Shown: one piece after another, positions 34,776 through 45,712 of the stretch
Numbering within the stretch: the stretch's first letter is position 1
Layout: the number at the start of each line of letters is the position of its first letter
DNA from: Glebionis coronaria
Taxonomy: Eukaryota; Streptophyta; Magnoliopsida; Asterales; Asteraceae
Assembly: GCA_025667525.1 (NCBI GenBank)
Contig: JANFOE010000193.1
Coordinates: 1,984,001-2,048,000 of the forward strand
DNA: 64,000 bases
Direction of reading: 5' to 3'
The notes under the pieces: model-generated
The model's database searches: none
What the model saw: the letters and a program-made list of their open reading frames with translations, nothing else
What the model was told of the DNA's origin: nothing
Made by a program: the position numbers and the translations under genes

Positions 34776-37700
34776 TTAACCACAGCAACTAGCAGCAGCT
34801 ACATATTCAGCTTCTGTGGAAGAAGTAGCTACGATTGTCTGTTTCTTACATTGCCATGAAATAAGCCGACGACCCAAAAATTGACAACCACCAGTAGTAG
34901 ACTTCCTATCATTATTAGCACCAGCATAATCACTATCACTGTATGCTTCAAGAACAAAGGGAGATTCTCTAGGATACCATAGACCCAATTTAGGTTGAGC
35001 CTTGATATACTTGAAAATCTTCTTCACTGCATTTAAGTTCGAAACCGTTGGAGTCACCTGGTGTCTAGAACAAGCACTTACTGCAAACATAATATCCGGA
35101 CGTGATGCAGTCAAATACATGAGAGAGCCAATCATAGACCTGTACATATGAACATTTACCGGGGGATCTGGCTCATTCTTAAGTTTGAGTTTAGCAACTT
35201 CATAAGGAGTTGCTGCTGGTCTAAGAGGATCCATGTCAAACTTCTGAAGAATCTCATGAACATACTTATCTTGACTGATGAAAATCCCATCCGGTTGTTG
35301 CTTGACCTGAAGACCAAGGAAAAATGACAGTTCTCCCATGGCACTCATCTGAAATTCGCCTTTCATCAAGTGTTCAAACTCATCACACCACTCCTTCCTT
35401 GTAGAACCAAAGATAATGTCGTCCACATAAACCTGAACTAGGATAATATCCTTGGAATTCCGCCGAAGAAATAGTGTTTTGTCAATAGTACCTCTTCTAT
35501 AGCCATTCTTTAACAAGAAAGTGGAGAGACGCTCATACCAAGCTCTAGGAGCCTGATGTAACCCATAAAGAGCCTTGACCACCTTGTAGACTTTCTTGGG
35601 ATGAAGTGGATCAACAAACCCCTTAGGTTGAGTAACATACACTTCCTCGTCAATTTTTCCATAGAGAAATGCACTCTTGACATCCATCTGGAACACCGTA
35701 AAGCCAACATACGAAGCAAAAGCCAAAAACAGACGAATGGCCTCGATCCTGGCAACAGGCGCAAAGACTTCAGTATAATCAATGCCCTCAATTTGAGTGT
35801 GTCCTTGTGCGACAAGCCTAGCTTTATTCCTGACAACAATTCCCCGTGCATCCTTCTTGTTTTTGAGAATCCATTTGGTATTGATAGCTGTCTTCCCATC
35901 TGGTAAGTCAACCAGAACCCAAACATTCTGAAACAAGAATTGCTGCATTTCCTCCTGCATAGCCTCCACCCAACTTTGATCCTCAAGAGCATGAGAAACA
36001 GACCTAGGTTCCACCTGTGAAAGAAAACAAGCAAACAAACAGTGTTGAAAGTCCGTATGATTATTACGCTTTTGATCCTCAATATAGCCCACAAGAGCAT
36101 GATGATCAGACGAGGCCTTCTGCTGCATTCTGCGTGTCTTGACGGTAGAACCAAGATCTCCAATAATTTGAGTGGTAGGATGGTCTTTATGTGGTTGCAA
36201 GACTGGATTGGAAGAAACCTCCACTTCTGGTGCCAAGTTATTGAGATCACCAACAAAATCAGCATCATATGAAGCATTTTGGAAAATCCCGTCTACCGGT
36301 TGTTTATGTATATCATCCAGCTTGGTAGAAGACTTCTTTTCATGATTCCCCAAATCAGAAGGACTGGAGAAACGTGTATTGGAAGCAGACTCACTAGCCG
36401 GAGTACCAGTAGGTGAGTGACTAGCACTAGGAGCAGAAGCTGGAGTACCAGGAGCAACTTTGTCAGTAGGCTCAACCAAGGGAAACTCAAAACTACCTTG
36501 AACCGCTGCTTTAGTAGCTTCTTGTTGTTGCTTGAGAAGAGTATCAAGAGCTGCTTGGGAATCCTGTACATCCAATGGAGTTGCATCTCTAGGAGGAGTA
36601 GGAGAAACCGTGGTGGAATAGGATGGAACCACAAAAATGTCATCCTCATCATCTGAATCAGAAAGACTAGAAGGAACACCAGTACTTGAAGTTGCAAACA
36701 CTTGTGGTCCTGCATCATGGTTAGTTTTGAAACAAAAATATCCTAACGAATCACTAAGATAATCAAGATCAAAATACCATTCTGGACCTGTTCCTTGTAT
36801 GTTTGTCTTCTCCTCAAAATACCTGAGATTAATAGTTTCAATTATCCGTTTGGCTTGAAGATTGTAGACACGATACGCCCGAGAATGAGCTGAATATCCT
36901 ACAATATATCCTTCATCAGCCTTGCCATCAAACTTCCCCAAATAGTCACTAGTATTCAGAATGGTGACTGGGCACCCAAACGGCTTCAAATGAGCAATAT
37001 TTGGAACTTTGCCCGTGAGCAGCTCATAAGGTGTTTTCTTGTGTGGATTGGTAATATACACCCTATTCAAAACATAACTTGCAGTATTAACAGCTTCTGT
37101 CCAGAACATGGTCGGAAGCTTGGAATCGGCAAGCATAGTTCTTGCTGCTTCTATTAGTGTCCGATTCTTTCTTTCTGCCACACCATTCTGTTGAGGAGTC
37201 CTAGCAGCACTATAATCTCTTTTGATGCCCTTAGCATTGCAAAGTGCGATGAGGTCTCTATTTTTAAACTCGGTTCCGTTGTCACATCGAATACCTTTAA
37301 CTTTCTTGGACAACTGATTCTCTATCAAGGTAAGAAAATCTCGAAGAATTGAGTAGGTCTCACTTTTGGCAGCCATGAAGAATACCCACGCAAACCTGCT
37401 ATAACCATCAGTCACCACCAAACAAAATTGCTTGTGGTCAATGCTTCTGATGGACGTAGGACCAAATAAGTCCATGTGTAGAAGCTGCAATGGTTCAGTA
37501 ATAAGACTTAAAGCAGTAATCGCCTTGAAGGATGCTTTGTGTTGTTTGCCTTTGCTGCAGGCAATACAATTTATATCATTTCGAAACGTCTTGGGAGGTA
37601 AACCAGAGACCAGATTCATATTGGCAAGTTTGTGAATGGTCTTGAAGTTCACATGTCCCATCCTTCGGTGCCATTTAGTGGCTTCATCTTCTGAGGCTTT

Positions 37701-38114
37701 TGCAACCAGACATGCTAGTTGACCAGTAGGGTTGACTTCATTCAACTTGATACTATATAGATTGTGTCTTCTAGGAATTCTGAGTAGAACTTGTGAGTCA
37801 TCCGGAAGTTGAAAATCTTTGGAAAGCACAAGTGCATCAGTATCGGTGAAGAGTACAAACTGCTTCTTGTCACAAATCTGAGAGACCGATATCAAGTTGA
37901 AGTGATGAAGTGCTTCCACATAGTAGACCTGCTCAAAATTTAGATTTGGAGTCTTTATCGTTCCTTTGCCAGTGATTCTGCCTTCACCTCCACCAAAATA
38001 GACCTTTCCTCCATAAAATGGTACAAAGTTAGAGAGAAGGCTTTTATTGCCAGTCATGCTCCTGGAGTAACCACTATCAACAATGCCTAAACTAGGATCC
38101 TGGTATGGAGTAAC
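34776..38114 (-). pseudogene. pol: Protease-integrase-RT-RNase H (pol), element D
   Basis: Open frame starting right after a TAG/acceptor-like site at 38115-38117. Protease motif is [10 protein letters not shown], where Cys and His of the usual DSGCSRHMTG are replaced; the catalytic Asp is kept. Integrase: [29 protein letters not shown] (about 37460), DNGTEF (about 37275), [27 protein letters not shown] and [10 protein letters not shown] (about 35405-35433). RNase [10 protein letters not shown] and [14 protein letters not shown], ending in TAA at 34776-34778. Apart from this stop the 1093-codon frame is open. Confidence 0.9.
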
Positions 38115-38148
38115 CTACAACAACAAGATAATAACAATGCAAAAGTTA
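38115..38148 (-). promoter_or_regulatory. Putative 3' splice site at gag-pol junction of D
   Basis: On the minus strand CACTAAC (containing the gag TAA), then a T-rich stretch TTATTATCTTGTTGTTGTAG, then GTT ACT CCA in the pol frame. The acceptor AG is part of an in-frame TAG, so pol cannot be read through from upstream in this frame without its removal. Arrangement and phase 0 match element C. Confidence 0.42.
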
Positions 38149-38690
38149 GTGTCTTAAGGGGACCCAAACCTTTTCAGGTTTGAGCCTGCCTTGTGGATCA
38201 TTAGAAATATGCCAAGAAGATTGATGAGATCCACTATTGTTTCTTGGTTGTCTATGCATCATATGGGTATTGTTATTTAACCAAGAACAACCTGCTGAGG
38301 GCTTAACAGCAGTTCCCATGTTTCCCATACCAAAAAACGTGTGGTCTAAATTATGCGGATAGTTTGGATTAAAATTTTGAAAATAATTACTGGATGTTTG
38401 AAATCCACTATCACTCCAATAATTAGAGGCGTAAGGAGAGGATACTCTAGAAGTATTAAACATTGGAGCACTAGGATTAAGTCTTCTAGTAGCATATGAA
38501 GTAGCTCCTGGTGAACCAGGAGCAAGTAAAGCATGATTAACAGATGCATGTGTGTCATAATAATCACAATCCTTAATTAAATGAAAGGAACTGCCACAAA
38601 CAAAACATGTTTTGAAAGACCTTTTATTAGAATGAGACTGTTTCATACTGCCTACTTTATTACACACATTTCTAGGAAAACATTCTTCCT
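38146..38690 (-). pseudogene. gag: gag C-terminal part with second zinc knuckle, element D
   Basis: Frame 38146-38667 carries knuckle CFVCGSSFHLIKDC (CX2CX4HX4C), then a Ser/Asn/Tyr-rich stretch, and ends DPQGRLKPEKVWVPLRH with TAA at 38146. The upstream gag frame stops at 38652 after NVFLEMCVIK; a one-base frameshift near 38690 separates them. Confidence 0.82.
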
Positions 38691-39740
38691 AGGACTTAAT
38701 AAGCAAGGACCAGACACACTTGACTTGACAGCAACTTTTTCCTCACACTTCCTAGCACCAGTAGCAGCATGTTCATTCGACATGGAACTCGTAGGTCTTG
38801 ACTCTTCACTTGAACCATTAGATGCAGAGTCACCGGCTTTGTCACTGAAAGTACATGAGACAAAGTCATTAGTGTTAGTAGAACTAGTTGGGGACTCAAG
38901 CATCTGTGATCCATCCGAGTCATTACGCCATGAGGTGGGCATAAAAGTTCTAGTAAGAGGAGGAGGAACAGCATGCATTTCTGCTGCTGGTTTAAACCTA
39001 TTGTAACTAGGTTTGCCCTCATCCTCTTTGTCGGCATCAAAGACACTTGAGAAAGATAAATCAAATACATCTTCAGAATCAATATATTTTTCAAAACCTA
39101 AGCCTCTTTTAGTTCTGCCAGACATGCTACTATCAATTAATTTTGAAAGATTTTTAGGTGCCTTTTGCCATTTGTCAAATCTTAACATTGTAGCATCTAA
39201 TTTAGCTTGCATTTCCTCTTTTTCTTTGATACTAGCATCTCTTTCAGTTTCTGTATATTTAAGCATATTTGTAGTATTTTCTAAATCAATGCTTAGTATC
39301 CTGATTTTATCCTCATACGCACGTTGTGTATCTTGTAACCACTTCTTTTGTTGTTCCAATGTGTTTAATGAAGCTTTATAGGCTTGTACATCTAAAAAAT
39401 ACTTATCATTTTGACCATTTACTTCATTAAATTGGGACAACAATTCTGTGTATTTATCATGACAACCAAGAGGACAATGTTGTACCTGAGGTGAGATGCC
39501 CATAAGAGCAAACTCTTCTGCTTCTTCTGCATCAGAGAGATTCCCAGCAATCATTGCCAACACATCAGTCGAGGATTCCGCTGATTCCAGAGTAGAAGCC
39601 TGATGATCATTCCAGTTGACCATAGAGTCAACAGATACCAATGCCTTCCTGTCATCTTTAACCTCCTGAACCTTCAAAGCGGAGTACCTGCTCTTCTCCT
39701 GATCATTCTTGCTAGGGCACTCTCTTGCAAAGTGACCCTG
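38652..39740 (-). pseudogene. gag: gag coiled-coil middle region, element D
   Basis: Same frame as gag after the TAA at 39741: completes the first knuckle as QGHFAREC, then a Glu/Lys-rich coiled-coil region (LNTLEQQKKWLQDTQRAYED, then TEKD-type heptads around KEKEEMQAKLDATMLRFDKW) and a Ser-rich tail. The equivalent region exists in element C. Ends by frameshift into the next part. Confidence 0.82.
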
Positions 39741-40892
39741 TTACTGGCAGTTGTAGCACCGTACCTTGCTTCTATCAAATCTTGCTGGCTCCCGAGGGTT
39801 GTAATTAAATTTCCTTCCTGCTTTCTTCTCAAACTTGTGAACCCTAAGAGTAAGCATGGCCATCTGCCATTTAAGATCTATCTCATCCAGATCAAGTTTA
39901 TCGATCTGTTTGAAGTCATCAAAAGCAAGTTGTTGTTCAGCAGTAACATCAGCCACAAAAGAATGAAGAACAGCTTCTACCATACTACCAGACTTGGCAG
40001 CAGGATCAGAAGCAGAAGACATGGGACTAGATGCATATGACATGGGACCAGTATGCTGAATACTATGCTGGATAGTATGCTGGGGAGAGACAGTATTGCT
40101 CGGGCTACTTGCATATGACATGGGACTAGATGCCATAGAGCTCACAAAGGCTGAATTAGCAGGAGTGGGAAAAGAGTCACTCGGATATCCTCTCACATGA
40201 GGTTCGAATGTTCTGAGCCTATGAAACAAATCATCAAAGGTGAGATAATCAAGCCCACCTTTGGCTTTGAGAGAGATCACCACCTGGTTCCATGAGTAGG
40301 GTAAGGCTTTAAGAAACCTTGCATTAATGTCACCATCATCAGGTTTTGACCGTAGTTGATTCAATTGGCTCAAGATCTTCTGGAACCTATCATACCCTTG
40401 ATTTAGACCTTCAGTTTCTGAGATTTTGAATTCGGTAAATTCATCTCTCAGCATGGACCTCCGCATTTTCTTTGACTCCTCATTCCCGCCGAACCTTGCT
40501 TTTATGCCATTCCAGATCTCTCTGGCATCATCCAAATTGTAGAAGTCACCCATGTGATCTTCAGGAAGAGATTGAAGCAAAATTGTTTTTGCTTTTACCT
40601 CCTTCTGAATAGCGATGATTTCCTCATGAGTTTTAGGGTCAAGAAGAGTAATATTACCGTTCTTGTCTCGTCCAGTAAGCTTCCTGCTGTTTCCATTCAG
40701 AATGATCTTCCAAAGATCTTGATCAGTGTTGGTGATCCACCATTCCATCTTCATTGCCCAGTTATCATATTCACCCTTCTTCAGAAGAGGGAATTTTCCA
40801 TTCGTGTTGGAGACCGTAGCCAGGATCTGCTGAGGTTGCACAATTTTAGGAGTGCCTTCTTCTCCTGTTTGAGTAGAAGTTGAGGCAGACAT
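39741..40892 (-). pseudogene. gag: gag capsid, element D
   Basis: ATG at 40892 (MSASTSTQTGEEG) is chosen; upstream in-frame codons run into the PBS. UBN2-type capsid: FPLLKKGEYDNWAMKMEWWI, AKTILLQSLPEDHMGDFYNL, DDAREIWNGIKARFGG, GYDRFQKILSQL and LKALPYSWNQVVISLKAKGG. Later GMETP-free linker, then ELDLDEIDLKWQMAMLTLRV-type segment, and knuckle start CYNCQ followed by TAA (39741-39743). The stop lies inside the knuckle, so any product lacks a complete zinc finger. Confidence 0.87.
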
Positions 40893-40947
40893 GATAAACA
40901 GATTGTTAGTAATAAAAGAACTTGATTCTGCTTGTATAGAGACCCTC

Positions 40948-40963
40948 CCAGGCTCTGATACCA
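40948..40963 (-). promoter_or_regulatory. Primer binding site of element D (tRNA-Met type)
   Basis: The minus strand reads TGGTATCAGAGCCTGG two bases after the 5' LTR end: a full match to the copia initiator tRNA-Met site. Confidence 0.92.
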
Positions 40964-40965
40964 CT

Positions 40966-41431
40966 TGTTGGGTCTACTAGATGTAGATCTTGCCGCCTGT
41001 CAGGACCGGTGAATGACTTTTGTAATCACAAGTCAAATCACAAAGAGACTCTATACACAATATGAATGTAGAATGTAAATATAAACAAGAGAAACAGAAT
41101 AACTATAAAGACTTGATCCTTTCTAAGGATTTCTAATATTGATAAAGACTAGAACTACGTTTTGTGAAGGTGTGTCTAACCCTTCTGCCTAAGGTTCCTT
41201 TTATACTACAAGGAAACGCTAATACATCATAAATGAAAACGTGTAAAACTGATATGCATATCCTTTCCTAACATATCTCATGCATATCCTAACAGAATAT
41301 TAAGTAAATAATAAAGTTTGACTTCGACTAGGACCAGGAGCAGGACTTGCTCCTACTACGACTAGGACCAGGAGGAACTACATACCTCCTAGTCTACCTA
41401 TTACATATTAACTATTACAATGGTCCTAACA
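40966..41431 (-). repeat. 5' LTR of copia element D
   Basis: 466 bp, differs from the 3' LTR at two positions by eye. Sense-strand TATA box TATAAAAG at 41198-41205. Carries the ACCAGGAGC word and its relatives. Confidence 0.96.
41198..41205 (-). promoter_or_regulatory. TATA box in 5' LTR of element D
   Basis: TATAAAAG on the minus strand, repeated in the other LTR at 29460-29467. Likely U3 promoter of the genomic RNA. Confidence 0.65.
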
Positions 41432-41436
41432 CATCC
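41432..41436. repeat. Target-site duplication of element D, right
   Basis: CATCC, matching 29223-29227. Confidence 0.95.
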
Positions 41437-43544
41437 CCCATACAAGAGTATGTCAATATCCCCATATGGACAAATGCTTTTGTTGCTGCTGCTGCTGTTG
41501 GAAAGGATAATGGTGGTCCACAAGTACCACCAGTTAATAACATGCATGGTCCTTCAGGCGCTGACAAAGGCAAATCTAGCACTGACAGTACAAATTCAGA
41601 CGTTGATGGCTCAAACGTTGACAACAACATTTCAAGCGTTGATAACCCAAACGCTGACAACCAAGGTTCAGGCCTTGACAACACTTTTGAGCATCTTTTC
41701 TCTTCTAATTTTGAACAAGGTGAACCTTCCAATTTCCATGAAGAGGTTCATCCTAATGTTGATGAAAGAGAGTCTGAAGAAGAAGATATTGGCAACTTGG
41801 ATAATGAGATTGAAGACAATAACTCTTTGAATGAGGAGTTCTCACTTCTACTATGAAGAATCATCCTCTATCACAGATTATTGGGGATGTTATGACTCCT
41901 GTTCAGACTAGAAGATCTCATCAAAATCTTGGTGGATTCATTGCCAATATACACAAGAAGGTTGATACCCCTCTTGTTCAATCATGCTTGTTTGCCTGTT
42001 TTCTGTCACAACATGAACCCAAGAAGATATTTGATGCTCTCAAGGAACCAAGTTGGGTGGAAGCAATGCAGGATGAGCTTCACCAATTTGCAATTCAGGT
42101 GGTTTGGGAGCTGGTTGATTGTCCCAGATATGTCAGACCTATTGGGACAAGATGGGATCTAAGAAATAAGAGAGATGAAAGAGGTATTGTGGTCAGAAAC
42201 AAGGCACGTTTAGTGGCTCAGGGATATACACAAGAGGAAGGGATAGACTATGAGGAGGTCTTTGCACCAATTACAAGGATTGAAGCTATAAGGATATTTC
42301 TAGCCTATGCTTCCTGCATGGGCTTTACTGTCTATCAAATGGATGTGAAGAGTGCCTTCCTCTATGGAACAATTGCTGAGGAGGTGTATGTGATGCAACC
42401 TCTTGGTTTTGAAGATCTAGAAGATACATACAAGGTGTATAGAGTAAAGAAGGCTATGTATGGACTTCATCAAGCCCCAAGATCATGGTATGGTACATTG
42501 TCCATTTATTTGGTGGAAAATGGATTCAAAAGGGGCACCATAGACCAGACATTTTTTACAAAGAAGGTTGGTAAGGATGTTCTCCTTGTTCAGGTCTATG
42601 TTGATGATATCATCTTTGGATCCACTAATCCAAAGATGAGTGAAGATTTCTCCAAGCTTATGACAGACAAATTCAAGATGAGTGCAATGGGGGAGATGAA
42701 CTTCTTTCTAGGGTTACAAGTTCAGCAGAAAGAAGATGGTATCTTCATCTCCCAGGATAAGTATGTAGCAGAGATCTTGAAGAAGTTTGGCTTTTCTACA
42801 CATGAAAAGAGGGCTACTACTCCGATGGATAGAGAACACCCTTGGGGAAAGGTTGGAGATGGAAAAGATGTGGATGTCAGGAACTATAGATTAATGATTG
42901 GTTCATTGATGTATCTCACAGTCTCAAGACCTGATATCATGTTTGTTGTGTGTGCATGTGCACGTCATCAAGTGACTCCCAAAGAATGCCACCTTTATGC
43001 TGTCAAGAGAATCTTTAGGTACCTAAGATGTTATCCCAATCTTGGCTTGTGGTACCCTAAAGATTCACCGTTGGAGCTTATTGCATATTCAGACAGTAAC
43101 TATGGAGGTGATAAGTTTGATCGAAAATTCACAACTGGTGGATGTCAGTTTCTTGGGAGCAAGTTGATATCTTGGCAATGCAAGAAACAAACAATGATGG
43201 CTAATTATACAATTGAAGCAGAGTACGTTGCTGCAGCTGCTTGTTGTGGACAAGTCTTATGGATTCAGAACCAGCTGTTGGATTATGGGTATAATTTCAT
43301 GCATACCAAGATATTTGTTGACAATAACAGCACTTTATGCATTATTAAGAATCCTATACATCATTCTAAAACTAAACACATAGAAATTAGACACCATTTT
43401 ATAAGAGATTGTTTTGAAAAGGGTTTAATACAACCAGATAGGGTTGACACAGAAGAAATTGTGTCTGATTTACTAACTAAACCTTTTGATGCTGGAAGGT
43501 TTCAATACTTGGTAACAAGTATTGGAATGATCAATCTCACATAA
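41437..43544 (+). CDS. pol: Integrase tail linker, RT and RNase H (pol 3' half), element C
   Basis: The pol frame resumes after D ([11 protein letters not shown]), runs through an Asn/Asp/Ser-rich linker with seven heptad motifs, and stops at 41854 after EEFSLLL. RT continues in another frame from 41853 (563 codons): [63 protein letters not shown] and [10 protein letters not shown] (42598-42627). RNase [10 protein letters not shown] (about 43084), [18 protein letters not shown] (about 43212), and the [14 protein letters not shown] terminus. One frameshift near 41845 is visible; RNase H has NYTIEAEY where SSTEAEY is usual. Confidence 0.9.
41557..41679 (+). repeat. RRCGYTGAY cluster in pol linker of element C
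   Basis: Seven copies start at 41557, 41578, 41599, 41614, 41635, 41650 and 41671: spacings 21, 21, 15, 21, 15, 21. In frame they give [38 protein letters not shown]. The 15-nt steps are the 21-nt unit with six bases missing. Confidence 0.92.
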
Positions 43545-43637
43545 TATGTGTTTTGGGGTCTTTTTGTAAAAGTATGTACAGGATAATGCATTGTTATTGG
43601 TCTTTTTAAGGATTTAGATTTTCCACTATATTTTTCT

Positions 43638-43755
43638 AACACTGAAAAATGTTATCTAACGTTGATTAGTGTTATTGTGACGTTGTCAGCAATATATTTG
43701 TCTAACGCTGACAAAGGTTTTCCTTAATGCTGACAAGTGTTATCGGGGCGTTGTC
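43638..43755 (+). repeat. RRCGYTGAY cluster, non-coding, element C
   Basis: Six copies (43638, 43658, 43679, 43704, 43726, 43747): spacings 20, 21, 25, 22, 21. Outside coding sequence the spacing has drifted by small indels, whereas coding clusters keep multiples of 3. Confidence 0.85.
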
Positions 43756-43960
43756 AGCAACAATGTTAGTTTTGTGGTTTTTAATCTAAATGTGCAGGTG
43801 GTGTTAGCAGTATACCATTGGATACAGAGTTGCTTATGGATCCTTGGAGAATCATTTTAGCATGTTTTTATTTATGAATGATGGTTGGAATTTTCTATTC
43901 CTATCTTGACATAAATTTTTATGTTCATGCATATTTTTGGCAACATATGTATCACAGTTT

Positions 43961-43969
43961 AAGGGGAGG
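43961..43969 (+). promoter_or_regulatory. Extra PPT-like site after pol of element C
   Basis: AAGGGGAGG preceded by CAGTTT and followed by TTTTAGG, resembling the true PPT at 59711. It matches the duplicated PPT-like sites after pol in element D. Confidence 0.55.
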
Positions 43970-44396
43970 TTTTAGGAACCTTTAGGATTTTTGGGTATCT
44001 TTATAATACTCTTATCATAATTCTAGATTGTGTCCACAGGTGAGTATGAGTTAGTTTTACTAAATCATAAGGCACTGTAGCATGCAAAGTTGATATACTA
44101 TGCATGATGCCAAGACATTTTTGGCCTAGAATTGGTTGTGGTCTGTTGGGAGACTTGGGATAGATTTTATCATGGGTTTTACCTGGGAGTAACAAGGAAT
44201 TTTATGAGATAACTTAGTTGTTAAGAATGTTGGTTAGTAAGGGACACTAGAGGACTGTTATGTCTATCTTGCATAAGCAAGTGTGCATAACTGGACAGTG
44301 CTTGCCGCCCTATGATAATTATCAACTTATTGGTTATCTTCACTAGGATAAATTAATTTGTTAAGGTCCTTTCATTTTTAAATATTTTTATTTTTG

Positions 44397-44515
44397 GACG
44401 CTGGCAAGTATTTTTCCAAGCGTTGTTGTGACCAATTTAGACGCTGACATGGCTTTGGCAAACGTTGACAAGAATATAGCCGTTGGGCGTTGATGGGTTA
44501 TTTTTGACCGTTGAC
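44397..44515 (+). repeat. RRCGYTGAY cluster upstream of ORF3, element C
   Basis: Six copies start at 44397, 44419, 44440, 44461, 44486 and 44507: spacings 22, 21, 21, 25, 21. Includes perfect AACGTTGACAAG. Non-coding. Confidence 0.87.
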
Positions 44516-45661
44516 ACTCAATGGGACCTACCCAGTTGTTATTTTTTGACGAATTTTTGGGCAGTAATTTTGGGAGCAGATAACTTTCATTTAATGCTTG
44601 AGATAACTTATTTTCTTTTCAATATTCTCATGATTGTATTTTGAAAATAGTTGCCTCATTTTTTACCAATCACATGCATATTTCTCTCCTATATATTTGG
44701 CTCCTATTTTTAAACAGGGTACCTATCATTCTTGTCTAACAAAATTTTCTCCTATACTTCATCCTTATCAATTATTCACACACCTTTCAACAATGGCACG
44801 AAAATTTAAACCAAGTGATTTGGTATTGGGATTTAGGAGTCAACATAACATGATAGCATATTTGAACGCTGATGCTACTCTGTTTCCCCAATACACCCAG
44901 ATGGTGGCGTATTTGAATGCATCCCCACTTAGGTATGCTCTTTCTCATGCTCCACTCATTCCTGTCAGACATATTAAGCAGTTTTGGAATAGTGTTAGTT
45001 CCTCAACAGTTAATAATGTGACTACATTATCATCTTTTATTCATGGGAGCACATGGGTGGTTACAGAAGCCTTGGTTCGCCAGGCTTTGCATCTTGATGA
45101 TGTAGATGGTATAACCACCCTCCCTATTCATGAAATAGAACAAGGACTAAGGGCTTTGGGTTATCCTTTCCCTGATGAGGGAACTTTAAACAAATATCAT
45201 AAACAGGAGTTTCCCCCATCCTGGAAGTACCTAATACATGTCCTCCTACAATGTTTGAGTCCTAAATGTACTGCACACAATGAGATTAATAGATCCATTG
45301 CTAGTGCTATTGTGTGCATTGCTACTGGGCAAAAGTTTAATTATTCAAAAATGATTTTTGAGGGCATGTGTAAAAACAAAGGGAATAAAATGACTTTAAC
45401 TTATCCCAGATTTTTACAAATGGTTTTTGATGTTTAAAATTACTGCACAAGGGATCATGATGATTTTTATGAGATCCCTGTGCAAAAGAAAGCTATTTTT
45501 ACAAAGATGAACTCACCCCCTCACCGTGACTTACCCCTAACCCCAACTATGATTGCTGTCATTGAAGCGGCAGAACCCCAACCAGACCCACAATCCAACT
45601 TGACCCAATATCTGAACCTTTACCTTCACCACAACACATGCAAATTGACCAAGAACCCTTT

Positions 45662-45712
45662 GACGCTGACACATTAAATGTTGGCGTTGATACACTTAAT
45701 CCAAACGTTGGC
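45662..45712 (+). repeat. RRCGYTGAY cluster in ORF3 of element C
   Basis: GACGCTGAC 45662, GGCGTTGAT 45683, AACGTTGGC 45704: exact 21-nt spacing; in frame DADTLNV, GVDTLNP, NVGTNPT. Confidence 0.88.

Larger units (their letters stand above)
29228..41431 (-). mobile_element. Ty1/copia element D (Sirevirus-like, recent)
   Basis: Complete 12,204-bp minus-strand copia element inside pol of C, with 466-bp LTRs differing at only two positions by eye (T/C near 29282 and G/C near 29480), TSD CATCC, PBS, PPT, gag, pol and a 1045-codon third ORF. The LTR identity marks it as a recent insertion. Even so gag has a TAA inside its zinc knuckle, gag has a frameshift, and RNase H has a TAA. It is therefore non-autonomous, or was mobilised in trans. 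Element architecture matches C. Confidence 0.95.
43545..44792 (+). other. Region between pol and ORF3 of element C
   Basis: Non-coding. Contains two 21-nt motif clusters, an extra PPT-like site (43961-43969) and a TATATATT at about 44689 roughly 100 bases before the ORF3 ATG, followed by a pyrimidine-rich leader. The last point suggests, but does not prove, a separate transcript for ORF3. Confidence 0.6.

Noticed and set aside
38058..38170. A complete micro-intron between gag and pol in D (GTTTGGG...TAG, about 55 nt) and C (about 38 nt)
   Set aside because: Lengths are below usual plant intron minimum and the GTTTGG/GTTCCC donors are poor. I keep only the acceptor-like site as a candidate, with a donor further upstream.
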